Assembly: GCA_027489065.1 (NCBI GenBank)
Contig: JAIYAM010000011.1
Coordinates: 1 to 47,972 of the forward strand
Origin: Erythrobacteraceae bacterium
GTDB lineage: Bacteria; Pseudomonadota; Alphaproteobacteria; Sphingomonadales; Sphingomonadaceae
Length of the DNA: 47,972 nt
Reading direction: 5' to 3'
Shown: positions 1 through 8,357 of the stretch, in pieces
Layout: each line of letters begins with the position of its first letter
Position numbering within the stretch: the stretch's first letter is position 1
Translations under genes and position numbers: made by a program
Notes under the pieces: generated by a model
Told to the model about the DNA's origin: nothing
The model's database searches: none
The model's input: the letters and a program-made list of their open reading frames with translations, nothing else

Positions 1-599
1 AGCGTCTTGGCGATGTGGATCATCTGCTCCAGCTCGCCCATCGCCGCCCACAGCTTCTGGCGCTCGGTATCGATCGCGGCGTTATCGAGATGCAGCTCCT
101 TCTTGCCGCTTTCGAGCCGCTGGAGGATCGACGAGATATGCCCCTGCGCGCTGGTGTAGCTGTCGAAGTAGTTCTTGATCTTGTTGCCGAAAGGAATGAT
201 CCCGAGGATCTTGCGCGGGCCTGAAAGCTTGCCCTGCCGGCCGGGATCGAGATCCTCGACCGTGCGGCGCAGTTCGGCGAGGTCCTTGCCCACCGAGCCA
301 TCGGCATCCATCGCCCGCACCGGGCGATCGAGGAAGCGGTTGGACATGGCGGCGGCGGCGCGGATCTGTTCCTGCCCCATGCGGGTGATCTGGTCGACCT
401 TCTCGCCGAAGGCCGGCGAATTGGCATCGGCGACGACCAGCTCGTTGACGAAGGCATCGACCTTGCTGTCGAGCTTGGACTTCTGCTCGGAGGTGACCGG
501 CACGAGGCCCGCGGCCTGTTCGGGCGCGACGACCGGCACCGGATCGGGCGGGGTCAGCGAGAATTCCGTTGCGGTGACGGTCTGCGTTTCGGTGCTCAT
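1..599 (-). CDS. TelA-family toxic anion resistance protein (3' end cut by window)
   Basis: The gene reads leftwards from an ATG at 599 and runs off the window edge with no stop, so only about the first 199 codons are present; family members are usually 350-400 residues. The translation begins MSTETQTVTATEF, then has an acidic/Pro-rich leader. From about residue 40 it matches the TelA/KlaA family: SKLDSKVDAFVNEL, then an ADANSPAFGEKVDQI stretch, then IRAAAAMSNRFLDRPVRAM. The protein is cytosolic, helical and probably coiled-coil. The family was named for tellurite resistance on plasmids, but chromosomal copies are often linked to envelope stress and the exact activity is unknown. GAGG lies 7 bases before the ATG. 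I infer the family from these conserved blocks; the tellurite role is not shown here. Confidence 0.85.
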   Translation of the reverse strand, partial: MSTETQTVTATEFSLTPPDPVPVVAPEQAAGLVPVTSEQKSKLDSKVDAFVNELVVADANSPAFGEKVDQITRMGQEQIRAAAAMSNRFLDRPVRAMDADGSVGKDLAELRRTVEDLDPGRQGKLSGPRKILGIIPFGNKIKNYFDSYTSAQGHISSILQRLESGKKELHLDNAAIDTERQKLWAAMGELEQMIHIAKT

Positions 600-812
600 G
601 TCCGTGCCTCGTGCTCCCTCAGGTCCCCGCGCCGCGGCGCGAAGGCAATCCCCACTGTATTAGTGATCTAAAACACGCCTTTCAAGCGCGCGGTCGCATC
701 GTAAGCCCGAATGGCCTCTCGCGTCCATCGCGCTTGCTTCGTCCGGCTTGGCATTTCCGTCGCTTACGGGCTATCCCGGGCTGGCGGCGGGCTGATCGGC
801 AAGGGAGAGCAG

Positions 813-2309
813 ATGAACGAGACCTCCGGGCCGACGGGTTTGCGTGGCGGAATCGAAGGCATCCGCCACTGGTGGCAGGTGCATGTCATCGGTCAGGTCG
901 ACCAGCTCAAGGTCACCGAGCGCCGCCGCGAAGACGGCAAGCTTTCCGAGCACTACCTGTTCATGACCGCGATGAGCGGGGCAATCGCCGTGCTCGGCCT
1001 GCTGCTGTCCTCGCCCGCGGTGGTGATCGGGGCGATGCTGCTGTCGCCGCTGATGGGCCCGATCATGGGGCTGGGCTTTGCGCTGGCGATCGGTGACTGG
1101 GACTGGTTGAAGGCGAGCCTCGGCACCCTCGTGATCGGGGCGGCGATGGCGGTGCTGCTGTGCGCCGCGCTGGTGTTCGTCTCCCCCATTCAGGGCGTCA
1201 CCTCGGAGATCGCGGCGCGCACCCGGCCCAATCTGTTCGACCTGTTCGTGGCGCTGTTCTCGGCGCTGGCCGGAGCCTATGCCATGATCCGCGGGCGCGA
1301 GGGCGCGATCGTGGGCGTCGCCATCGCCACCGCGCTGATGCCGCCGCTCGCGGTGGTAGGCTATGGCCTTGCCACCTGGAACTGGACGGTGTTCTCGGGC
1401 GCGCTGCTCTTGTTCGTGACGAACTTCATCACCATCGCGCTGACCGCCTTCGCGATGGCGCGGCTCTACGGGTTCCGCGCCAATCTGTCGAAGACCCACT
1501 CGCAGGTGCAGACGATCATGGTGGTGCTGGTGTTCCTTGCGCTGGCGGTGCCGCTCGGCCTGGCGCTGCAGCGGATCGCCTGGGAGGCCAACGCCCAGCG
1601 GCTGGTGCGCGCCGAGATCCGGGAGCGGTTCGACCCGCGCTCGCAGCTCGATGCGCTGGAGATCGACTTTGCCGCCGAACCCGTGGCTGTCCATGCGGTG
1701 GTGTTCACGCCCGCTTTGCAGCCGGGCATCGAAAGCGCGGTGCAGGGCGCGCTCGCCGAGCGGCTGGGGGAGGATGTCGCGCTCGATCTGGTCCAGTATC
1801 AGGTCAGCACCAATCCCACCGCCGCCGAGCGCGCCCAGCTCGCCTCCGCCCGCGACCGCGACGAGCGCGGCGGGGTGAGCCGATCCGCGGCGCTGGCACT
1901 GCGGCTCGCGCTGGCGGCCGGGGTGCCCGAGAGCGAGGTGCTGATCGACGAGGCGCGCCGCCGTGCGCTCGTCCGGGCAAGACGGCTCGACGGGGCGGGC
2001 CTTGCGACCTACCGCGCGCTCGAGACGCGGATCGCAGGCAACGAGACCGATTGGACAGTGGAGCTGATCCCGCCTGCGAGCGCGCTGGCGGCGGCGATCC
2101 CCTTCGACGGCGAGGCGCCGAACGAGGCAGGCGCTGCGGCGCTCGATCTGGTGGCATGGGCCGCCCTGCGCCTCAATCGCGGCGTGCTGCTCACCGGCCC
2201 GGCGGACGAAGCCGAGACCGCCGCCGAGGGATTGCGCCAGAGGGGCGTGGCGGTCACACTCCGCACCGGCCCTGCGCCCTTGCGGGCCGGATGGGCCGAG
2301 GAGGAATAG
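813..2309 (+). CDS. DUF389 domain membrane protein
   Basis: A 498-residue integral membrane protein of the DUF389 (TIGR00341-type) family. The family block is visible at residues 50-92 (AIAVLGLLLSSPAVVIGAML, then LSPLMGPIMGLGFALAIGD). More hydrophobic segments lie near 104-126, 139-160, 166-187, 192-220 and 235-258, followed by a soluble C-terminal domain of about 240 residues. The ATG at 813 was chosen over the longer in-frame start at 711 because GGGAGAG sits just upstream of 813 and the alignable family sequence begins soon after. The function of DUF389 proteins is unknown; a transporter or channel role is only a guess. It is transcribed alone, away from the TelA-family gene. Confidence 0.9.
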   Translation: MNETSGPTGLRGGIEGIRHWWQVHVIGQVDQLKVTERRREDGKLSEHYLFMTAMSGAIAVLGLLLSSPAVVIGAMLLSPLMGPIMGLGFALAIGDWDWLKASLGTLVIGAAMAVLLCAALVFVSPIQGVTSEIAARTRPNLFDLFVALFSALAGAYAMIRGREGAIVGVAIATALMPPLAVVGYGLATWNWTVFSGALLLFVTNFITIALTAFAMARLYGFRANLSKTHSQVQTIMVVLVFLALAVPLGLALQRIAWEANAQRLVRAEIRERFDPRSQLDALEIDFAAEPVAVHAVVFTPALQPGIESAVQGALAERLGEDVALDLVQYQVSTNPTAAERAQLASARDRDERGGVSRSAALALRLALAAGVPESEVLIDEARRRALVRARRLDGAGLATYRALETRIAGNETDWTVELIPPASALAAAIPFDGEAPNEAGAAALDLVAWAALRLNRGVLLTGPADEAETAAEGLRQRGVAVTLRTGPAPLRAGWAEEE

Positions 2310-2400
2310 CGCGTTCCGCTTTGGCGGTGGCTCGGACAAAAGCTGCCGTTCGGCTTGCTATCCCGTTGCGGACGCTAGGGGGCGGCTATAGTCTCGTTCA

Positions 2401-2691
2401 ATGTTCGTAGAAAAGCTGCTTCTGACGATCGAAGGCTCAATGGCGGTTGGTGCCATAGCGGGACTGCTTGTAGGCATCTTTGCTGCACGGCCCAAGGTTG
2501 GTTGCCTGCTTCTGTTTGTTGTGCCGGTAGCGATGATTTTCTTCGTGGGTTGGTGGCAGGCCGAGCATCCTGAGAACCTCCGTTCTACCAGCGCCCTCGA
2601 GTTCATCTTCGGCCCACTTTGGCCGAGCCTTGGAGCGATCGGCGGCTACGCAATCGGACAGATAATTCGCTCAGTGTTGCACGACCGCTAA
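2401..2691 (+). CDS. Small hypothetical membrane protein
   Basis: A 96-residue protein with three hydrophobic stretches: about residues 12-29 (SMAVGAIAGLLVGIFAA), 34-52 (GCLLLFVVPVAMIFFVGWW) and 68-88 (FIFGPLWPSLGAIGGYAIG). I do not recognise the family. The stretch 2401-2700 is visibly less GC-rich and uses more A/T-ending codons than its neighbours, which suggests a recent arrival or a weakly expressed gene. No clear ribosome binding site precedes the ATG. The coherent hydrophobic pattern supports real coding. Confidence 0.6.
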   Translation: MFVEKLLLTIEGSMAVGAIAGLLVGIFAARPKVGCLLLFVVPVAMIFFVGWWQAEHPENLRSTSALEFIFGPLWPSLGAIGGYAIGQIIRSVLHDR

Positions 2692-2748
2692 CCACCCAAT
2701 CCCGACCATTCCCGTCAGTTCGGCGCAACGCCGTAACCTGCCGCTACC

Positions 2749-2828
2749 CGTCATCAGCGAACGCCGGGACCTGGGGCGGCTCGCGCTGTCCTGTGATGCG
2801 CTGGGCCGCAGATTGCGCTGGGGTGACG
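2749..2828. repeat. Degenerate REP-like palindrome (CGTCAT...GTGACG type)
   Basis: The ends CGTCATCAGCGAACGCCGGGA and its imperfect inverse GCAGATTGCGCTGGGGTGACG face each other around a GC-rich centre of about 35 bp. This is the form of the proteobacterial intergenic repeat built on CGTCATCCCAGCGAA. It is intergenic, 22 bp from a second palindrome of another family. Confidence 0.5.
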
Positions 2829-2849
2829 AAGTGGGATGGACCACACATT

Positions 2850-2942
2850 CGTCTTCCCGGGCTTGACCCGGGATCCCGCTTCTTCTTGCACGGTCCGCTC
2901 AGGAAGAAGGCAGCGGGGCCCCGGATCAAGTCCGGGGAGACG
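2850..2942. repeat. REP-like palindrome with CCCGGGCTTGACCCGGG arm
   Basis: The left arm (2850-2888, core CCCGGGCTTGACCCGGGA) pairs imperfectly with the right arm (2905-2942, core CCCCGGATCAAGTCCGGGG); the TCTTCTT/AAGAAGG blocks also pair. The element lies 9 bp past the stop of the acyl-AMP ligase gene. It could act as a 3' stem-loop for that transcript. The family is common between genes in sphingomonads. Confidence 0.7.
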
Positions 2943-2951
2943 GTTGAGAGT

Positions 2952-4700
2952 CTAGGCCGCCAGATCGATCGGGACGATCTCGCCGGCGAGATACAGCTTC
3001 TTCGCCTTCGCCCGCGACAGCTTGCCCGAGGAGGTGCGCGGCAGGGTGCGCGGGGGCACCAGTTCCACGATGCAGCTCATGCCGGTGACCGAGCGCACCT
3101 TGTCGGCGATCTGGTCGCGCAAGCGCACGCGCTCTTCCGGGTCGGAGACCTTGCAGTGCACCAGCACGGCGGGGGCCTCCTCGCCATTCTCCATTTCGAT
3201 GGAGAACGCCGCGATGTCGCCGTGGTTGAAGCCGGGCAGCTGCTCCACCGCCCACTCGATATCCTGCGGCCAGTGGTTCTTGCCGTTGATGATGATCATG
3301 TCCTTCGCCCGGCCGACGATGAACAGGTATCCGTTGGCGGTGTAGCCCATGTCCCCGGTGTCGAGCCAGACGTTCCCATCTTCATCGGCGGCGAGGCAGT
3401 CGTTCGTCGCTTCCTCGTTGCGGAAGTAGGAGTGCATCACGCTCGGCCCGCGGCACCACACCTTGCCGATCTGGTGATCGCCGCGCTTGCTGCCGTCCTC
3501 GCCGCGGATCGCGACTTCCATGTCGGGGAGCGCCTTGCCGCAATTGACGATCGCGCGGTAGCGGGCGGGGCGGGAGAGATCGCGCGGGGCGCCCGAGAGG
3601 CGCTCTTCCTCGACCAGTTCCACCCGGATGCCTTCGCCCGGCGGCATCACCGTCACCGCCAGCACCGCCTCGGCGAGGCCATAGGAGGGGGTGAAGGACG
3701 AAGCCTTGAACCCGGCGGGCGCAAAGGCGTTGACGAAGTTCTGCATGACATCGGGCCGGATCATGTCCGCGCCATTGCCCGCGATCCGCCAGCGCGACAG
3801 GTCGAAGCGTTCCGCGACGCTCGACTGGCTGGAGATGCGGCGCGCGCAGATGTCGTAGCCGAAGGTCGGCGAGTAGCTCAGCGTGTTGCCCGGATTGCGG
3901 CTGATCATGTCGAGCCAAGCGAGCGGACGGCGCGCGAAGGCATCGGGCTTGAGGTAATCGCCCGAGACCTGGTTGGCGATCAGCGAGAGCAGGCAGCCGA
4001 CCAGCCCCATGTCGTGATACCACGGCAGCCAGCTCACGCAGCGGTCGTTTGCGCCCAGCTCCATGGTGGTCGAATGGCCGTAGAGATTGTGCAGCAGCGC
4101 GCGGTGGGTGACGGCGACGCCGGTGGGGAAGCGGGTCGAGCCGCTGGAATATTGCAGGTAGCAGATATCGTCGGGGCTCGCCTCGGGCAGCTCGCAGGCC
4201 GGGGCCTCGCGCTTTGCGAAGTCCTGCCAGCTTTCCGCAGCGCAGCCCTGCCGCGCCGCGGCGGCCGACGCCATCTCGGCGATCTCCTCGGGGTAGAGGA
4301 GCAGCTTGGGGTCGGAGCTCATCAGCTGGATCGCCAGCTGGTCGATATAATTGTCCTTGCCGCCGAAGGTGGTCGGCAGCGGCAGCGGCACCGGCCAGGC
4401 ACCGGCATAGACGCAGGCGCAGAACAGGGCGGCGAACTCGGCGCCGGTTTCCGCGATCAGCGCGACGCGGTCCTCGCGGCCGATGCCTGCCGCGACCAGC
4501 CGGCGGGCCATCTCCAGCGCATCCTCGCGCATATCCGAATAGGGATAGACCCGCGCCAGCTCGCCGCGCATGTCGTGGAAATTCAGCCCTTTGCGGCTGC
4601 GCGCAGCATAGTCGATCGCTTCGTTGAAGGTCGCAAACTGCGCACGGATCCGCGGCAGGTCGCAATCATTCGGCGTCGGCGTCAGAACGGCCTCAGTCAT
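2952..4700 (-). CDS. Fatty acyl-AMP ligase (FAAL) family protein
   Basis: A 582-residue member of the acyl-adenylate-forming superfamily. It carries the A3 nucleotide loop YLQYSSGSTRFP (181-192), the FAAL-typical WLPWYHDMGLVG (224-235), the ribose-binding LDTGDMGY block (446-453) and the hinge segment GRAKDMIIINGKNHWPQDIE (463-482). FAALs convert a fatty acid and ATP to acyl-AMP for transfer to an acyl carrier protein or lipid-synthesis enzyme. No carrier protein, polyketide synthase or serine palmitoyltransferase lies beside it, so the acceptor is unknown. A CoA ligase activity is less likely because of the FAAL-type motifs. It starts at the ATG at 4700 and is transcribed alone. Confidence 0.88.
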   Translation of the reverse strand: MTEAVLTPTPNDCDLPRIRAQFATFNEAIDYAARSRKGLNFHDMRGELARVYPYSDMREDALEMARRLVAAGIGREDRVALIAETGAEFAALFCACVYAGAWPVPLPLPTTFGGKDNYIDQLAIQLMSSDPKLLLYPEEIAEMASAAAARQGCAAESWQDFAKREAPACELPEASPDDICYLQYSSGSTRFPTGVAVTHRALLHNLYGHSTTMELGANDRCVSWLPWYHDMGLVGCLLSLIANQVSGDYLKPDAFARRPLAWLDMISRNPGNTLSYSPTFGYDICARRISSQSSVAERFDLSRWRIAGNGADMIRPDVMQNFVNAFAPAGFKASSFTPSYGLAEAVLAVTVMPPGEGIRVELVEEERLSGAPRDLSRPARYRAIVNCGKALPDMEVAIRGEDGSKRGDHQIGKVWCRGPSVMHSYFRNEEATNDCLAADEDGNVWLDTGDMGYTANGYLFIVGRAKDMIIINGKNHWPQDIEWAVEQLPGFNHGDIAAFSIEMENGEEAPAVLVHCKVSDPEERVRLRDQIADKVRSVTGMSCIVELVPPRTLPRTSSGKLSRAKAKKLYLAGEIVPIDLAA

Positions 4701-4844
4701 GTTTTCAGCGATACCCGTAAGTTGCGGCGCGTTTCATGGTGTCGTCCCCGTACGCGCTCTGGCATAACCCCTGCTCACCGGGCGAGACCCCGGCGGTTTT
4801 GAATATTTCGCATTTGATAAGGAAAGTGGCACGAATAAGGCGAA

Positions 4845-5507
4845 ATGGTTTCAGGTCCAGCGAATTCGTCATCACCCGGTCGCGCGGCCGGGGAGGATCG
4901 CACCGGAAAATACCGGGGCGCGAAGCGGGTCCAGACCCCGCTGACAGAGGCGAAACTGCGCGATCTGGCGCTCCATTACGCCGCCCGCTTCGCGTCCACC
5001 GGAGCGCGGCTGGAAGGCTATCTTGTCCGCAAGATCCGGGAGCGCGGGCTTGCCGAGGACGCCGATGGGCGCACGGTCGAGGTCGATGTGCCCGCGCTCG
5101 TCGCCCGGCTGGTGGAGCTCGGCTATGTCGATGACGATGCCTATGCCCGGATGCGCGCCCGCGATCTCGGCTCGCGAGGATACGGCGCGCGGCGGGTCGA
5201 GGAGACGCTGCGGCACGCAGGCGTAGGCGAAGTCCTGCGCCGCCAGCATGCTCCGGGCGAGGCGGCGAGCCGCCGGGCGGCAGCAACGATGGCGCAGAAG
5301 CGGCGGCTGGGGCCATATGGTGCGCCGAACGATGGCAATGATCCGCTCGCCCGCAGGAAGGCGCACGAAAAAGCCGTTGCAGCCATGCTGCGCGCGGGCC
5401 ACCAGTACGAGCACGTGAAGGTCATCCTCGCCGCAGCAAGCGTCGATGATGTCGAGGAATGGGTCGGCGAGAGTGCCGACGAGGAAGGGATCGAGGGAAC
5501 ATGGTGA
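4845..5507 (+). CDS. recX: Regulatory protein RecX
   Basis: A 220-residue RecX-family protein. RecX binds RecA filaments and inhibits recombinase and coprotease activity. The family core is visible at about residues 34-115: LRDLALHYAARFASTGARLEGYL, ending in LVELGYVDDDAYARMRARDL and SRGYGARRVEETL. The first 30 residues (MVSGPANSSS and on) are low-complexity and may be a lineage extension or an over-long start. The C-terminus contains KAVAAMLRAGHQYEHVKVIL, a second RecX helical repeat. Its TGA overlaps the ATG of the next gene by 7 bp, so the two are probably translationally coupled. recA is not in the window. Confidence 0.85.
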   Translation: MVSGPANSSSPGRAAGEDRTGKYRGAKRVQTPLTEAKLRDLALHYAARFASTGARLEGYLVRKIRERGLAEDADGRTVEVDVPALVARLVELGYVDDDAYARMRARDLGSRGYGARRVEETLRHAGVGEVLRRQHAPGEAASRRAAATMAQKRRLGPYGAPNDGNDPLARRKAHEKAVAAMLRAGHQYEHVKVILAAASVDDVEEWVGESADEEGIEGTW

Positions 5508-6013
5508 AGCACGCTCTGGCTGCGGCCGCATTGGTGCTGGCTCTGGCGGGATGTTCGACCGGGGACGGGGCGGCCGCCAGCGCGCAGACCCCCGCGCCGG
5601 CACAGTCGGGCGCGGCGGTCCACCCGGTGTCGGGGCTCAAGGTGATCGACCTCGTGGTCGAGCGCGGGGGCAAGCGCATCCCCTTCAAGGTCGAGCTGGC
5701 CGATACGCCGCAAGCGCAGGCGCGCGGGCTGATGTTCCGCGAGACGCTGGGCGATTTCGAGGGGATGATCTTCCCCTCCGCCGTGCCGGAGCCGCGCAGC
5801 TTCTGGATGAAGAACACGCCGCTGTCGCTCGACATCATTTTCATTGGGGCAGACGGCCGCATCCTCAACATCGCCGCCAACACCGAACCCTATTCGCTCG
5901 CCTCGGTAAGCTCGAAGGGCAATGCCAGCGCGGTGCTCGAACTGCGCGCCGGACGGTCCGCGATGCTGGGCATCGTGCCGGGGGATCGGGTGAGTTGGAT
6001 TTTGCCGAAGTAG
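5501..6013 (+). CDS. DUF192 family lipoprotein
   Basis: A 170-residue protein with an N-terminal signal peptide and lipobox LALAGC (acylated Cys at residue 18), so it is exported and membrane-anchored. From about residue 48 it carries the DUF192 domain: FKVELADTPQAQARGLMFRE, FWMKNTPLSLDIIFI, and GRSAMLGIVPGDRV. DUF192 proteins have a small beta-barrel fold and no proven role. The ATG at 5501 lies inside the end of recX, which suggests coupling. The start 42 bp upstream is rejected because it would put a charged peptide before the signal sequence. Confidence 0.88.
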   Translation: MVKHALAAAALVLALAGCSTGDGAAASAQTPAPAQSGAAVHPVSGLKVIDLVVERGGKRIPFKVELADTPQAQARGLMFRETLGDFEGMIFPSAVPEPRSFWMKNTPLSLDIIFIGADGRILNIAANTEPYSLASVSSKGNASAVLELRAGRSAMLGIVPGDRVSWILPK

Positions 6014-6120
6014 GAGGTTTTGGGGCGGGCGCTGGTTCGATCGCAAAGCAACCGCGGAGGCGGGGTGTGCACACAAAGACTCCCTTGGCGCTGTGATCGT
6101 ATTCCGCTAGGCGCTCGCCC

Positions 6121-6549
6121 ATGGGAATCCTGATGAAGATCTTCACCTGGTGGGACGGTGCCACCATCGGCACCCACCTCTGGGCCGCCCGCGCCAAGGG
6201 CGAGCATGTCGGCACCGATGCGGCGGGCAACAAGTATTACCGCGCCGCGACCACGCACACCGGCCGGCCGACCGGCTCCTACACCAGCCGCGAGAAGCGC
6301 TGGGTCATCTATGCCGGCGCCAACGATGCCAGCCGCGTGCCTTCGGAATGGCACGGCTGGCTCCACGGCACCTATGACGATGTGCCCGAAAGCCACCTGC
6401 CGCCTGCCAAGATCTGGGAGGTCGACTACACCCCCAACGCCACCGGCACCGCTGCCGCATACCGCCCGCAAGGCGCGCTCGAGCGCGGCGGCGTGCGCGC
6501 CAAGGCCGTGGGCGATTACGAGGCCTGGACCCCTGGGTCGGCAGACTGA
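6121..6549 (+). CDS. NDUFA12-family NADH:ubiquinone oxidoreductase accessory subunit
   Basis: A 142-residue homologue of the mitochondrial complex I accessory subunit NDUFA12 (B17.2), typical of alphaproteobacteria. Key blocks are GILMKIFTWWDGATIGTHLW near the N-terminus, then GNKYYR, RRWVIYAG-like REKRWVIYAGANDASRVP, and EWHGWLHGTYDDVP. It is expected at the inner membrane with respiratory complex I. The ATG at 6121 keeps the usual MGIL start; another ATG 12 bp on is possible. It is followed after 8 bp by the DUF2155 gene, an arrangement common in alphaproteobacteria. Confidence 0.93.
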   Translation: MGILMKIFTWWDGATIGTHLWAARAKGEHVGTDAAGNKYYRAATTHTGRPTGSYTSREKRWVIYAGANDASRVPSEWHGWLHGTYDDVPESHLPPAKIWEVDYTPNATGTAAAYRPQGALERGGVRAKAVGDYEAWTPGSAD

Positions 6550-6557
6550 GACGCTCG

Positions 6558-7157
6558 GTGCGGGCGCTCGTCCCTCTCCTCCCGCTGGCGCTCTCGCTTA
6601 CGGCCTGCGATTACTTCGCGCCGAAGCAGGCCGAGACGGTCAAGGTTCCGCTGGGTGACGCGAGTCCTGCCGCGCCCGTCGCCGCCGGGACTGCGCCCGC
6701 GGGCACTTACGGCGCGACCCCGATGAACGAGCGCGTGGCGGTGCTGGGACTGCTCAACAAGCGCAACAATGTCTCCGAAGAGATTCGCCTGAAGCCCGGC
6801 GAGGCCAGGGAGATCGGCCCGGTGATCGTGCGGGTTTCCGCCTGCGAGCGGACCGCGCCGTGGGAAATGCCGCAGCAGACCGGCGCCTTCGTGCAGGTCG
6901 ATATCCGCGAACGCGGCCAGCAGAACCACGCGCGCGTCTTTTCGGGCTGGATGTTCCTCGAAAGCCCCAGCCTCAATGTCGTCGAGCACCCGATCTACGA
7001 CGTCTGGATCAAGGACTGCGTGATGCGCTTCCCGGGCGAGGAAGGCCCGGCTTCGCCCAAGGCCGACCCTTCGGCCAAGCCTTCCGCGAGCCCGTCGGCC
7101 GCGGCGGCACCCGAGGCTGCGCCCGCTCCCGCCGCTGCTGCAACACCTCCGGCATAG
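6558..7157 (+). CDS. DUF2155 family lipoprotein
   Basis: A 199-residue protein starting at a GTG 8 bp after the NDUFA12 stop. A signal peptide ends in the lipobox-like SLTAC (Cys17). The DUF2155 domain covers about residues 55-155: VAVLGLLNKRNNVSEEIRLK, VIVRVSACERTAPWE, VQVDIRE, VFSGWMFLESPSLNVVEHP, and VWIKDC. The last 45 residues are a disordered Ala/Pro/Ser tail. That tail is encoded in DNA that also encodes the C-terminus of aat on the other strand (163-bp overlap). The role is unknown; linkage to NDUFA12 suggests the inner membrane or periplasm. Confidence 0.88.
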   Translation: MRALVPLLPLALSLTACDYFAPKQAETVKVPLGDASPAAPVAAGTAPAGTYGATPMNERVAVLGLLNKRNNVSEEIRLKPGEAREIGPVIVRVSACERTAPWEMPQQTGAFVQVDIRERGQQNHARVFSGWMFLESPSLNVVEHPIYDVWIKDCVMRFPGEEGPASPKADPSAKPSASPSAAAAPEAAPAPAAAATPPA

Positions 7158-7810
7158 CCTTCGGCAAACCAGCGCCACGCCATGCCGATGCTGGTGTGCG
7201 GCTGGCCGTGCGCGCCTTCGAGCAGCCGGCGGTAATCGGCCTGCGCCATCTCGACCGCGCCCATCGAGCGCAGGTGTTCGGTCATGAACTGGCAGTCGAG
7301 CAGCGCAAAGCCCGCGCGCCGCAGCACCGCGACCAGCCAGGCCAGCGCGACCTTGCTCGCATCGGGAACGCGGCTGAACATCGATTCGCCGCAGAACACC
7401 CGGTCGAAATTGACCCCGTAGAGCCCGCCCACCAGCTCGGGCGGCGCGCCGTCCTCGCCCGGCAGCCAGCACTCGACCGAGTGCGCGTGGCCGGCGCGAT
7501 GGAGGCCGATATAGCTCTGCACGATCCGCTCGCTGATCCACGTTTCGGGATGCTCGGGGCGCGGCTCGGCGCAGGCGCGGATCACCCGTTCGAAGGCGCG
7601 GTCGACCGTCACCGTGAAGCGGTCCCCGCGGATCACCTTGCGCAGGCTCTTGGAGAGGTGCAGCCCGTCCAGCGGAATCACCGCCCGCTCGCGCGGCTCG
7701 ACCCAGAACACCTCGGGATCCTCGCGCCGGTCGGCCATCGGAAAGATCCCGCTGCGATAGGCAAGCAGCAGGGTCTCGACCGGGACCGGAGGGCGGGTGG
7801 GCGCGTGCAT
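6995..7810 (-). CDS. aat: Leucyl/phenylalanyl-tRNA--protein transferase
   Basis: A 271-residue Aat protein, which adds Leu or Phe from tRNA to N-terminal Arg/Lys and makes the protein a ClpS/ClpAP substrate. Visible motifs include LLLAYRSGIFPMADRR near the start, FWVEPRERAVIPLD, VECWLP, GGLYGVNFDRVFCGESMFSR, LLDCQFMTEHLRSMGAVEM, and SIGMAWRWFAEGY near residue 219. The E. coli enzyme has 234 residues. The extra 40-50 residues here are an Ala/Gly-rich tail antisense to the DUF2155 gene, with no earlier stop. The ATG at 7810 is chosen because family homology begins within ten residues; the longer frame to 8191 would read through the tRNA-Trp gene. Confidence 0.93.
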   Translation of the reverse strand: MHAPTRPPVPVETLLLAYRSGIFPMADRREDPEVFWVEPRERAVIPLDGLHLSKSLRKVIRGDRFTVTVDRAFERVIRACAEPRPEHPETWISERIVQSYIGLHRAGHAHSVECWLPGEDGAPPELVGGLYGVNFDRVFCGESMFSRVPDASKVALAWLVAVLRRAGFALLDCQFMTEHLRSMGAVEMAQADYRRLLEGAHGQPHTSIGMAWRWFAEGYAGGVAAAAGAGAASGAAAADGLAEGLAEGSALGEAGPSSPGKRITQSLIQTS

Positions 7811-7903
7811 GATGGAGTTGGATGATACAGGCGTGCTGGCCCCAAGCAAAGAGGATTGCCTATCAAGGGCACCTTCGATAAAGGCCTCCCTCCAACGCGC
7901 TGC

Positions 7904-7979
7904 AGGGGTGTAGCTCAGTTGGTAGAGCATCGGTCTCCAAAACCGAGGGCCTGCGGTTCGAGTCCGCACACCCCTGCCA
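7904..7979 (+). tRNA. trnW: tRNA-Trp (CCA anticodon)
   Basis: A complete cloverleaf. Acceptor AGGGGTG (7904-7910) pairs with CACCCCT (7969-7975). The D-arm is GCTC/GAGC, the anticodon stem TCGGT/ACCGA with loop CTCCAAA (anticodon CCA at 7937-7939), and the T-arm TGCGG/CCGCA with loop TTCGAGT. The discriminator is G and the 3' CCA is encoded. Its place just before secE-nusG is common in bacteria. Confidence 0.98.
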
Positions 7980-8204
7980 TTGCGCTGCTTGGCGCGTCGC
8001 ATCCCGGCTGGTCGCAAGCGTGACAATCGGGCCTCACACCGCCGGCTAGCGACCAACCGCTCCCCCTTGTCCACCGCTAAGGCTTGCCGTTCCATCTTTT
8101 GATGGCGCGCGATGGCTGCGATCCATTCATCAAGGCGCAAGACGAGCCGTGTATCATCGTCGACGAGCCGAGTTCCCTTGAGCCCTGGCACAGGAGATCC
8201 GCAG

Positions 8205-8357
8205 ATGAGCGCCTACACCTTCCGTTCCTCGCGTCCCGACAAGTGGGTCAGCCCGCGCCCCAGCCGCGATCCGGCCCGGCTGGCGGCGATCCACGGGCCG
8301 CTGCGGCCGATGCATGACGAACCCGGCCTCATCGCCCGCCTGTTCGGCCTGCGCTGA
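8205..8357 (+). CDS. Small hypothetical protein (50 aa)
   Basis: A 50-residue basic peptide beginning MSAYTFRSSRPDKW and ending LIARLFGLR. AGGAG (8192-8196) sits 8 bases before the ATG, which favours this start over the longer in-frame start at 8112. The peptide has many Arg and Pro residues and no membrane segment. I do not recognise it. It lies between tRNA-Trp and secE on the same strand. Confidence 0.5.
   Translation: MSAYTFRSSRPDKWVSPRPSRDPARLAAIHGPLRPMHDEPGLIARLFGLR

Noticed and set aside
2619..4802. 727-codon plus-strand ORF
   Set aside because: Shadow of the fatty acyl-AMP ligase gene on the other strand.
8112..8204. Longer start for the 50-residue ORF before secE
   Set aside because: The extension is Ser/Arg-rich and a good AGGAG lies directly before the ATG at 8205.
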